This document shows, piece by piece, positions 1 to 6,110 of a DNA stretch of 9,152 nt. Below the pieces are notes generated by a model. It did no database searches and was not told the DNA's origin. It was given only the letters and a program-made list of their open reading frames with translations. The DNA lies in contig CAMVQX010000058.1 in NCBI GenBank assembly GCA_947169755.1, forward strand, positions 1-9,152. The letters run 5' to 3'. Position 1 is the first letter of the stretch, and each line of letters opens with the position of its first letter. Position numbers and translations under genes: made by a program. The stretch is from an uncultured bacterium. Its GTDB lineage: Bacteria > Cyanobacteriota > Vampirovibrionia > Gastranaerophilales > Gastranaerophilaceae.

Positions 1-48
1 AATATTTTTTTAAGTAATATTAATAAAATCCGAACAAAAAAATTTTTG

Positions 49-1425
49 CTAGAATGCATCAGTTTTTATCGGATTTTTGAATTTCGTTATATTGCCTTGG
101 AACAATAATTTAACGTTTCCGACCGCACCGTTTCTGTGTTTTGCAATTATAATTTCAGATTCGCCTTTTGAAGCCGCTTTTGTATTTATTTCCTCATCGT
201 CATCATCAGCTTTTCTGTAATATTCATCACGATAAATAAACATTACAATATCAGCGTCCTGCTCGATAGAACCTGATTCTCTCAAATCCGACAGCATCGG
301 GCGCTTATCTGTTCTTGATTCTACGGCACGTGATAACTGAGACAATGCCAAAACAGGAACATCAAGCTCTTTTGCCAAGATTTTTAACCCTCTTGAAATG
401 GCTGAAATTTGCTGCATACGATCTTCTCTGCTCGAACTTTCCATCAATTGAAGATAGTCGATTAAAATAAGTCCTAAATCTTTTTCTTCCATTTTAAGGC
501 GGCGGCATTTTGCACGAATATCCGTTATTGTTGAACCTGAAGTATCATCAATATAAATAGGTGCTTGAGCAAAAGAATTCATTGCAGATGCCAATTTTTC
601 CCAGTCTTTACTTTGCATATTGCCGGTTTTTACTCTCTGGGAATCAATTTCCGCTTCAGAGCATAACATACGCTGCATCAACTGTTCCTTTGACATTTCA
701 AGTGAAAATATTGCAACAGGAGTTTTGGCTCTCAAAGCAACATTTTGTGCAATATTCAAAGCAAGTGCAGTTTTACCCATTGCAGGACGAGCTGCAAGAA
801 TCAATAAATCCGACTTTTGCAAACCGTTTAATATAGCATCAAGCTCATAAAATCCTGTCGGAACACCTGTCAATTCATCTTTATGCTCAAAACGATATTC
901 TATTTTTTCATAAGTATTTAACACTAAATCTTTTACATGAACCAAATCGGAAGTTGCTTTTTTTGATGCAATGTCAAAGATTAATTTTTCGGCATTGTCC
1001 AATGATTGATCTATAGGATTTACATCATAACCGAAAGATACAATCTCTGAACCGGCATTAATCAACGCTCTTTTTATAGCTTTTTCCTGAACGATTTTTG
1101 CATAATATTCAATGTTTGATGTTGTAATTGTCTTGTAGCATAAATCGTTTACAAATGCTCTGCCGCCGATTGTTTCAAGCTTTGAATTATAATTCAATAC
1201 ATCAGAAACTGATACGATATCAATTCTCTCATTGGTATTAAACAATTGAAGCATCGCTTCATAGATAAATTTGTGAGCCGGTTTGTAAAAGCTTTCGGGT
1301 TTTAAGATTTCAACAACCTTAGTAATTGTATTAGGATTAACCAAAATTGCACCAAGTACAGCTTCTTCAGCCTCAATATTTTGAGGCATTAATCCTAAAT
1401 TGTTTTCTTTTTCTTTAACCGGCAT
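49..1425 (-). CDS. dnaB: Replicative DNA helicase DnaB
   Basis: Hexameric 5'-3' helicase that unwinds the replication fork and recruits primase; cytoplasmic. Numbered from the ATG at 1423-1425 (458 aa, usual family length): N-terminal DnaB domain about 12-120, linker, then a RecA-like ATPase with Walker A ARPAMGKTA at 212-220, Walker B LILIDY at about 319-324, and the C-terminal KHRNG arginine-finger motif at 429-433 followed by VKLLF. The frame stays open to a TTG at 1456-1458, but that codon lies against the predicted -10 box, upstream of the expected transcript start. The ATG has AGGAG at 1434-1438, 8 nt upstream, so I chose it. An acidic insert (run DDDDEEIN, about residues 407-414) lengthens the loop before KHRNG compared with the short loop usual in this family. 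Divergent from the AsmA-like gene; no convincing terminator is seen in the 48 bp after its stop. Confidence 0.97.
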   Translation of the reverse strand: MPVKEKENNLGLMPQNIEAEEAVLGAILVNPNTITKVVEILKPESFYKPAHKFIYEAMLQLFNTNERIDIVSVSDVLNYNSKLETIGGRAFVNDLCYKTITTSNIEYYAKIVQEKAIKRALINAGSEIVSFGYDVNPIDQSLDNAEKLIFDIASKKATSDLVHVKDLVLNTYEKIEYRFEHKDELTGVPTGFYELDAILNGLQKSDLLILAARPAMGKTALALNIAQNVALRAKTPVAIFSLEMSKEQLMQRMLCSEAEIDSQRVKTGNMQSKDWEKLASAMNSFAQAPIYIDDTSGSTITDIRAKCRRLKMEEKDLGLILIDYLQLMESSSREDRMQQISAISRGLKILAKELDVPVLALSQLSRAVESRTDKRPMLSDLRESGSIEQDADIVMFIYRDEYYRKADDDDEEINTKAASKGESEIIIAKHRNGAVGNVKLLFQGNITKFKNPIKTDAF

Positions 1426-1449
1426 GCCATTTTCTCCTGTTGTTACATG

Positions 1450-1477
1450 ATTACACAAACATAGTTTTTCATGTCAA
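1450..1477 (-). promoter_or_regulatory. Sigma-70 type promoter of dnaB
   Basis: Read on the minus strand: a perfect -35 TTGACA (1472-1477), a 16-nt spacer, and -10 TGTAAT (1450-1455, 5 of 6 consensus). The expected transcript start near 1443 leaves a leader of about 18 nt that contains the AGGAG ribosome site. This supports the ATG start of dnaB over the upstream TTG. Confidence 0.75.
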
Positions 1478-1521
1478 ATGTTTAGTAATGAAAACAACAA
1501 ATTTTAATATAAAGTTGTTTT

Positions 1522-1530
1522 TGTTATAAT
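1522..1530 (+). promoter_or_regulatory. Extended -10 promoter of the AsmA-like gene
   Basis: TG-T-TATAAT at 1522-1530 is a perfect extended -10 element. No good -35 is seen at the usual distance (only T/A-rich sequence near 1502-1508), which extended -10 promoters tolerate. Counting the last T as -7 puts +1 at 1537, the first base of the GTG start codon. Confidence 0.6.
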
Positions 1531-1536
1531 TTTGTT

Positions 1537-4104
1537 GTGAAAACCTTAAAAAATTTATTTATTTCAATATTCTCTCTTATAATAGCTGTCTGTTTAATTT
1601 TTTACTTATCGTTTTTGTATGTATTTCCGGCAGTCTTGAACTCTTCTGCAAATATACACAAAATCGAAAATCTTATTCATGAAAAGACAGGGTTTAAAAT
1701 AGTTACGGATAATTTTAAATTTTATTCTACCCCGAAACTTAAACTAAGGTTGGGTGCAGATAAAATTGATATATATTCGGATAATAAAAATAAAGCCCTG
1801 CAAATATCAAAAATTAACAGCAACGTTGATTTGAAAAATCTTGAAATGCACGATATAAATATAGAAAATGTCGAAATTAACGGAGAAGAACTCAAAAAAT
1901 TCAATCGAAAATCGAGTAATAAAAAATTCAATATTGATGTCAATAAAATTCCCGAAATAACAATTAAAAACGGAACATATTCTTCTGAAGATTTACAAAT
2001 CAGCTTAAATGATTTTCATTTTACGGATAATATCGGGAAATTTCACGCCGAAATAGCTGCTCCGTTTTTAAAAAACAAACTTATAATCGGAAATCAAGGG
2101 GTTTTAAGAGTCAGTGAAAACTCACTTTTTGCAGACAATTTCAATATTTTGTTCGGCAAAAATTCGCTTCATTTGAATGGAAAAATTATTGATAACGATA
2201 AAAATCATAACTTTACTGTTAAAGGTGAAAATTTACCTGTTGAAGATATTGAAAAATCTCTTTTGTTCTACCAAAAATCTCAAGATCCCACAAAGAAATT
2301 TATTGAAAATTTTAAAAATTATTCCGGAAACTTAGACGTTGATTTAGTTCTCAGCAATAATGGGATTCTCGGAAAATGTGTTGCAAAAAATTTAAAAGCG
2401 AATGCTGTTTGGTTTGATATTCCGATAATCTTCCCCGAAGCAGTTTTTGATTTTAAAGGGAAAACAATAACATCTGTTGCTCAAGGAACTTTGGGCGGAG
2501 AAAAAGTTGTACACACCCTTGATGTCATAAATTTAGGCTCGCCTGATAAAGAAGTTACAGGCAGCGCCATTACGACATTTACACAAAATTTTGAATATAT
2601 TCCGAATTTATCTGTACTAAATTCTGCTGATGCAAAAATTGTATACAATATTAAAAATCAAAAAATAAACGTCCAATATCTCCTAAATTTAAAAGAAAAT
2701 TCTGATTTAATTTATAAGAACGCATACTTAGGATTACGGGATAAACAAAGAAAATTTGAAGTAAAAACTTTGAAGGACGGAAATAACCTCTACGTAAAAG
2801 ATTATCAATACAAAGTAAAATATGACGATGGCGAAAAAACAATAATTTCCGGTGACGGTCTGTTTTTCAGAAAAGATGGGCATTTCAATCCGATATTTTT
2901 AACAGGAAGTACTAACGGTTATGCTCCTGCATCCGTTACAGGTTCTTTCAGACAATATATAGAAGGCGGAGAACTCAACGGTGATTTGAAATATGATTTT
3001 ACAAACGAAAAATTAACAGGAAACTTTGATGTAAGAAATACTCATTTTAAAGATTTCTATGTAAATTCCGCAAAAATTATTGCAAATAATGATGTTAAAA
3101 TACAAGCAAACGGCTTATATCATGGGGAATTATTCACTTGTGATGCATCTGTAAAAAATGATTTTTCCGACAAAATTATAGTTAATGATTTGGATTTATT
3201 CCTCGATAAATTTACAATCAAACGCGGCACAAAATCCAATAAAGTTAAAAATCTTGATATATCATCTAAAGTTAAAAAAGCTGATATAGATATAAATAAT
3301 TGGAAAATAAAAGTCAATCAAATAAAAAAAGATAAAATAGCTTTGAAAGATATAAATTTGGTTGGCAATTTGAAAAATAATCTTTTCAATTTTTCCATGC
3401 CTGAACTTTCATTTGCTGAAGGGACTCTGTCAGCTATCGGAAAATATAATTTTAATGACGATTCTTCCAAAATAGATTTTAGTGCAAAAAATATCAATTC
3501 CAATATCGCGGCGGATATGGTTTTTGATTTGACAGATCAAGTTGAGGGGATTGCTGATGCAACATTGAATGTGGAAACTTTCGATAAATTAAATGATGTT
3601 AAGGCAAAGGCATGGTTTAGAGTAAAAGAAGGATTTTTGCCGGAACTCGGCAGTACAAATTTCATGGTAAAAAATTCAAAATTTAAAATTTCCGATATCA
3701 TAAATATCGATTTTACAAAGCGAAACGCCCTTAAATCAGATATTCAGGGAACTTTTGATTTAGATAATTACAAAATTAAAAATACAAATATTACATCTCA
3801 ACAAAAGTTCTTATCCCTGCTTATAACCGGAGATTACGACATAAAAGAGCATTATGCCGATGCAAATATTTATGGCAAATATGATAAACAAGCTCCAAAA
3901 GGCATAAAAATTCTTTTTGTTCCTCTCAATTGGATAATTAAAGCCGTCAGCAGACAAGAAAGTACAATGGAAATTTACAAAACAGAATTGGATAAAATCC
4001 CTTCAATAGATACCTCTTTAAAAAATGAACAATATTTCAGAGTACATCTTTTGGGTAAATTGAAAAACGGCAAAGTAAATGTTGAATTAAAAAGAATTAA
4101 ATAA
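1537..4104 (+). CDS. AsmA-like envelope protein
   Basis: 855 aa. A single N-terminal membrane segment (about residues 7-31) is followed by a motif typical of AsmA/TamB-type proteins (helix about 38-52, then VTDNFKFYSTPKLKLRLGADKIDIY, residues 56-80). After that come hundreds of residues of alternating polar/apolar beta-strand-like sequence without enzyme motifs. The C-terminal part (about 755-855) has the strand-rich, short-charged-tail ending seen in the family. AsmA-family proteins are anchored in the inner membrane and span the periplasm as lipid-conducting grooves that supply the outer membrane; that role is transferred from the family. Length is near E. coli YdbH, but I cannot assign an orthologue. 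The start is a GTG with no Shine-Dalgarno, right where transcription is predicted to begin; no other start lies near the membrane segment. Divergent from dnaB; its TAA abuts the PAP2 stop. Confidence 0.8.
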   Translation: MKTLKNLFISIFSLIIAVCLIFYLSFLYVFPAVLNSSANIHKIENLIHEKTGFKIVTDNFKFYSTPKLKLRLGADKIDIYSDNKNKALQISKINSNVDLKNLEMHDINIENVEINGEELKKFNRKSSNKKFNIDVNKIPEITIKNGTYSSEDLQISLNDFHFTDNIGKFHAEIAAPFLKNKLIIGNQGVLRVSENSLFADNFNILFGKNSLHLNGKIIDNDKNHNFTVKGENLPVEDIEKSLLFYQKSQDPTKKFIENFKNYSGNLDVDLVLSNNGILGKCVAKNLKANAVWFDIPIIFPEAVFDFKGKTITSVAQGTLGGEKVVHTLDVINLGSPDKEVTGSAITTFTQNFEYIPNLSVLNSADAKIVYNIKNQKINVQYLLNLKENSDLIYKNAYLGLRDKQRKFEVKTLKDGNNLYVKDYQYKVKYDDGEKTIISGDGLFFRKDGHFNPIFLTGSTNGYAPASVTGSFRQYIEGGELNGDLKYDFTNEKLTGNFDVRNTHFKDFYVNSAKIIANNDVKIQANGLYHGELFTCDASVKNDFSDKIIVNDLDLFLDKFTIKRGTKSNKVKNLDISSKVKKADIDINNWKIKVNQIKKDKIALKDINLVGNLKNNLFNFSMPELSFAEGTLSAIGKYNFNDDSSKIDFSAKNINSNIAADMVFDLTDQVEGIADATLNVETFDKLNDVKAKAWFRVKEGFLPELGSTNFMVKNSKFKISDIINIDFTKRNALKSDIQGTFDLDNYKIKNTNITSQQKFLSLLITGDYDIKEHYADANIYGKYDKQAPKGIKILFVPLNWIIKAVSRQESTMEIYKTELDKIPSIDTSLKNEQYFRVHLLGKLKNGKVNVELKRIK

Positions 4105-5085
4105 CTATTTTTTTATAATATTAGCTATTTTTGTAAATATAAGCGGGTAAATTGCGGTTATGAAAAATGCCACAAAGAATGACAACCCAAAAGTTATACG
4201 AAGATTTTGTTGGCTATTCAGCAAATATATTTGGATGTACGAAAACAACCACAATAGCAATATTACGCCAACTATTCCTCTGATAATTCTTTCTTTTAAA
4301 CTGCCATTTGCAGCATCAAACGGGAAAAATCTTTTGCATAAAAACGCACCGTTCAAAAGTCCCAAAAGCCAGCCAAAGTATAAAAATGCTATGTGAATTG
4401 CCCTATCCGGATTTACGAGGAGTTTGCCGTTTATATAATTCATAGGATAATTTTTTGTTACAATATAAAACATTATTAACGCAGCAATTACGTTCACAAT
4501 TAACAATAGCCACAAGCATCTGTTCTTTCCCTTTTCACACCAATTTAACAACGGCATAACGGTAAAAATAAATATAATACCCGTCAAAAGACCGATTACA
4601 ATATCCTGAGGCATATGCACACCCAAATAATTTCTTGAAAATGCAACCAACAAAACAAGAAAAATCAAAAATCCGGAAAGCAGTTTATTTTTTCGCCACA
4701 AATATGCCATTCCGCCCCAAGTAGATACTGCCATCATGGAATGACCGCTCGGGAAAGAGTAACTTTCTGCGGTTTTCAATGTAACCTCAGGAGGTACAAT
4801 ACGATTATCTAAAATCCAAGGTCTGTATATACAAGCAGACAATTTAAATAGTTGGGAACAAATTAATGTGAATGAATTGAGTGTAAAAAGATATAATCCA
4901 AATTTAAAATCAATACACCAATATACAACAGCAACTACAATTGTAGGCCATAAAATTTCACCCAATTTTGAAACACTCAAAAAGAATTGATCAAACATGC
5001 CGCCTGTCATGTTTCTGATATTTTGCAGCCATAAAAGATAATCTACTTGCGGATTTAACCAAACCTCATTCGTCAAGAATTCCAT
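4105..5085 (-). CDS. PAP2-family membrane phosphatase
   Basis: 326 aa, multi-pass membrane protein with the complete PAP2 catalytic signature: K81-x6-R88-P89, then PSGH at 112-115 (general-acid His115), then S150-R151-x5-H157-x3-D161 (nucleophile His157 with its Asp partner). The family removes phosphate from lipid phosphates or diphosphates at the outer face of the inner membrane; candidate substrates are undecaprenyl diphosphate, phosphatidate or sphingoid phosphates, and the sequence does not decide. After the catalytic core a further roughly 160 residues hold three or four more hydrophobic segments (about 191-210, 228-250, 266-290, 298-318), longer than the minimal six-helix core. The ATG has no Shine-Dalgarno; the upstream sequence is A/T only, with -10-like boxes at 5095-5100 and 5112-5117. 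Convergent with, and directly touching, the AsmA-like gene, so each 3' untranslated region must run into the other gene. Confidence 0.92.
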   Translation of the reverse strand: MEFLTNEVWLNPQVDYLLWLQNIRNMTGGMFDQFFLSVSKLGEILWPTIVVAVVYWCIDFKFGLYLFTLNSFTLICSQLFKLSACIYRPWILDNRIVPPEVTLKTAESYSFPSGHSMMAVSTWGGMAYLWRKNKLLSGFLIFLVLLVAFSRNYLGVHMPQDIVIGLLTGIIFIFTVMPLLNWCEKGKNRCLWLLLIVNVIAALIMFYIVTKNYPMNYINGKLLVNPDRAIHIAFLYFGWLLGLLNGAFLCKRFFPFDAANGSLKERIIRGIVGVILLLWLFSYIQIYLLNSQQNLRITFGLSFFVAFFITAIYPLIFTKIANIIKK

Positions 5086-5114
5086 ATACTTATTATTATA
5101 TGCTAAAAAATTTT

Positions 5115-5131
5115 ATACAAATTTATTGTAT
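5115..5131. promoter_or_regulatory. Operator-like dyad upstream of the PAP2 gene
   Basis: ATACAA (5115-5120), 5-nt spacer ATTTA, TTGTAT (5126-5131): a perfect 6-bp inverted repeat. On the minus strand it lies mostly between TTGTGT (5135-5140) and TATAAA (5112-5117), which are 17 nt apart and could be the -35 and -10 of the PAP2 gene. That is a classic place for repressor binding. The -35 is weak (3 of 6) and a second TATAAT lies nearer the gene at 5095-5100, so both promoter and operator are tentative. Confidence 0.3.
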
Positions 5132-5176
5132 TCGACACAAAATAAACATTAAAATTATATAATCTCTGAAATTAAA

Positions 5177-5187
5177 CGGCGGTAAGG
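5177..5187. repeat. Distal copy of the tRNA-Glu 3' end (11-bp direct repeat)
   Basis: CGGCGGTAAGG on the plus strand, identical and in the same orientation to 5546-5556, which is the discriminator base, acceptor 3' strand and the start of the T-stem 3' strand of the tRNA-Glu gene. The copies are 369 bp apart. Bases on either side do not match, so the repeat is exactly 11 bp. This resembles the duplicated core that a tRNA-targeted integrative element leaves. Confidence 0.55.
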
Positions 5188-5504
5188 ACTCTGCCGAAGA
5201 AAACGATTAAGTATCGTTTTGTGAGAGGTTGTCTTGTTCGCTCGCGTTTAACGGCAATTCTGTGTTTTGCTTTCTGTACCAATCGCACATTCAGCAAAAA
5301 CACTCCAGCCTCAGCTCGGCTAACGCTGTCTTGGATTTGCTCTACGCTCAGAAAGTTTCGCAATTGAACCTTTGGTTCAAGTTGCTCAATTTCTTCGCTA
5401 TCCGGACTAACTCACTTTGTTCGTGTCGTCCGTCCGCAAATCCGCTGAACCTCTGACAAGCCTGACAGCTTGTTGTGGTTCTTTCTATTCCACGTTACTT
5501 GTAA
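5188..5504. other. GC-richer, hairpin-rich stretch without a protein gene
   Basis: No supported coding region. The readable frames on both strands start at TTG without ribosome sites and overlap each other, so I treat them as chance. The stretch is clearly richer in G/C than its flanks and full of inverted repeats: AAAACGAT/ATCGTTTT (5200-5207 / 5213-5220), TTGAACC/GGTTCAA around a TTT loop (5364-5370 / 5374-5380), CGGAC/GTCCG (5403-5407 / 5428-5432), ACAAGC/GCTTGT (5456-5461 / 5468-5473), and a longer-range 8-bp pair GGATTTGC/GCAAATCC (5333-5340 / 5436-5443) that would close a branched domain. It is bounded on one side by the 11-bp copy of the tRNA end and on the other by the tRNA terminator. 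It could be a non-autonomous inserted repeat or a structured RNA; I do not recognise it. Confidence 0.45.
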
Positions 5505-5545
5505 AATAAAGGAGAGAATACAACAAGTGTATTCTCTCCTTTATT
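5505..5545 (-). terminator. Rho-independent terminator of tRNA-Glu
   Basis: Perfect 18-bp inverted repeat: AATAAAGGAGAGAATACA (5505-5522), loop ACAAG, then its complement (5528-5545). Read on the minus strand the stem begins one base after the tRNA discriminator and ends in TTTATTTTA, a fair U-rich tail. On the plus strand no T-tract follows, so it works only for the tRNA side. The absence of any gap between the mature tRNA and the hairpin is unusually tight. Confidence 0.8.
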
Positions 5546-5556
5546 CGGCGGTAAGG
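5546..5556. repeat. tRNA-side copy of the 11-bp direct repeat
   Basis: CGGCGGTAAGG, inside the tRNA 3' end. It matches 5177-5187 exactly. Together they bound a segment of about 370 bp, as att core sites would. Confidence 0.55.
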
Positions 5557-5617
5557 GGAATTGAACCCCTGTTTGGAGAATGAGAATCTCCCGTCCTAAC
5601 CACTAGACGATACCGCT
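5546..5617 (-). tRNA. tRNA-Glu (anticodon CUC)
   Basis: 72-nt cloverleaf reading GAG. Minus strand: acceptor AGCGGTA, then TC, D-arm GTCTAGTGGTTAGGAC, anticodon stem GGAGA/TCTCC with loop TTCTCAT (anticodon CTC at 34-36), variable loop AAAC, T-arm AGGGG-TTCAATT-CCCCT, acceptor 3' strand TACCGCC and discriminator G73. CCA is not encoded. The TCGTCTAG-GG-AGGAC core around the D-arm is typical of bacterial tRNA-Glu. Oddity: position 1 is A and 72 is C, so the first acceptor pair is an A-C mismatch where G-C is normal; the other six pairs are intact. Transcribed toward the GC-rich element, with its own terminator. Confidence 0.95.
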
Positions 5618-5628
5618 ATCTCAATAAC

Positions 5629-5656
5629 ATTTTAGCGCCTAAAAATTTTATTACAA
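5629..5656 (-). promoter_or_regulatory. Promoter of tRNA-Glu
   Basis: On the minus strand TTGTAA (5651-5656, 4 of 6), 16-nt spacer, TAAAAT (5629-5634, 5 of 6). Predicted +1 near 5622, five bases before the mature tRNA 5' end. Confidence 0.5.
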
Positions 5657-5711
5657 CAAAAAATTATAATTTTATTTTATTACATTTTCTTAACAATTTT
5701 TCTCAAATTGC

Positions 5712-5740
5712 TTGTCAGAATTTAATTTGTATGATATACT
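5712..5740 (+). promoter_or_regulatory. Promoter of the Met-rich small gene
   Basis: -35 TTGTCA (5712-5717, 5 of 6), a 17-nt spacer, -10 TATACT (5735-5740, 5 of 6), with an extended -10 TGA at 5732-5734. Predicted start near 5747, leader about 27 nt with GAGG at 5763-5766. One of the best promoters in the window. Confidence 0.75.
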
Positions 5741-5753
5741 ACATTTGTAGTAT
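5736..5753. promoter_or_regulatory. BlaI/MecI/CopY-like operator dyad
   Basis: ATACTACA-TT-TGTAGTAT, a perfect 8-bp inverted repeat with a 2-nt centre. It contains TACA-NN-TGTA, the core recognised by winged-helix repressors of the BlaI/MecI/CopY family. It covers the -10 box and the predicted transcript start of the downstream small gene, so binding would block transcription. The dyad is seen directly; the identity of the regulator is inferred, and none is encoded in this window. Confidence 0.5.
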
Positions 5754-5773
5754 TAAGGTAGTGAGGTGTAGAT

Positions 5774-6058
5774 ATGTTAGTTTCGCTTATGACAAGATTA
5801 AATTCGATTTCTCAGATGCATACTGCACAATGGAATATTATGCAAAATAATGCAAGTTTGATGAACATTTGCAAAAGCATGCCTACCTTTACAGGCGGTG
5901 AAAGAAACTTGGAAATGCTTGCACAAATGGACAAGCAATATGCTATGAACAAAATGCAAAATGAAACAATGTACAAGCTTGCTGCCGCTCAAGAAGAAGC
6001 TGCCGCACAAAGCTTGAACCAAGAATTTAAAAGCAATAAAATCTCTTACATTGCATAA
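5774..6058 (+). CDS. Met-rich small protein of unknown function
   Basis: 94 aa, family not recognised. Start ATG with GAGG (5763-5766) 7 nt upstream. Eleven methionines (residues 1, 6, 15, 23, 30, 36, 48, 52, 58, 61, 66), many spaced 3-7 apart, one Cys (33) and one His (16). No signal peptide or membrane segment. Residues about 44-84 are rich in M, Q, A and E and should be helical, possibly a coiled coil; the tail is short and polar. Methionine spacing of this kind could be the apolar face of a helix or a soft-metal (Cu/Ag) ligand set; the CopY-like operator in front makes the second idea worth testing, but nothing proves it. Monocistronic: own promoter and own terminator. Confidence 0.8.
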   Translation: MLVSLMTRLNSISQMHTAQWNIMQNNASLMNICKSMPTFTGGERNLEMLAQMDKQYAMNKMQNETMYKLAAAQEEAAAQSLNQEFKSNKISYIA

Positions 6059-6085
6059 AATGGTTGTTCTGGTAACAAAACTATA

Positions 6086-6106
6086 AAAGGCGGTTTTTCC
6101 GCCTTT
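6086..6106. terminator. Bidirectional terminator between convergent genes
   Basis: AAAGGCGG (6086-6093), TTTTT loop, CCGCCTTT (6099-6106). Plus-strand tail is ATTTTT; minus-strand tail is TATAGTTTT after the A/T base of the stem. It sits between the stops of the Met-rich gene (6058) and the GNAT gene (6111) and probably serves both, better on the plus strand. Confidence 0.85.
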
Positions 6107-6110
6107 ATTT

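Noticed and set aside
1..48. Terminator after dnaB
   Set aside because: Only A/T runs without a GC-containing stem; no stable hairpin seen.
1426..1458. N-terminal extension of dnaB to a TTG
   Set aside because: The extension overlaps the predicted -10 box and lacks a ribosome site, while the ATG at 1423-1425 has AGGAG at 8 nt.
5172..5363. Minus-strand 63-codon open frame in the GC-richer stretch
   Set aside because: TTG start, no ribosome site, composition unlike the other genes, overlaps an open frame on the opposite strand, and hairpins run through it; openness is explained by the higher G/C content.
5229..5456. Plus-strand 75-codon open frame in the same stretch
   Set aside because: TTG start without ribosome site, Ser/Leu/Phe-rich translation without domain features.
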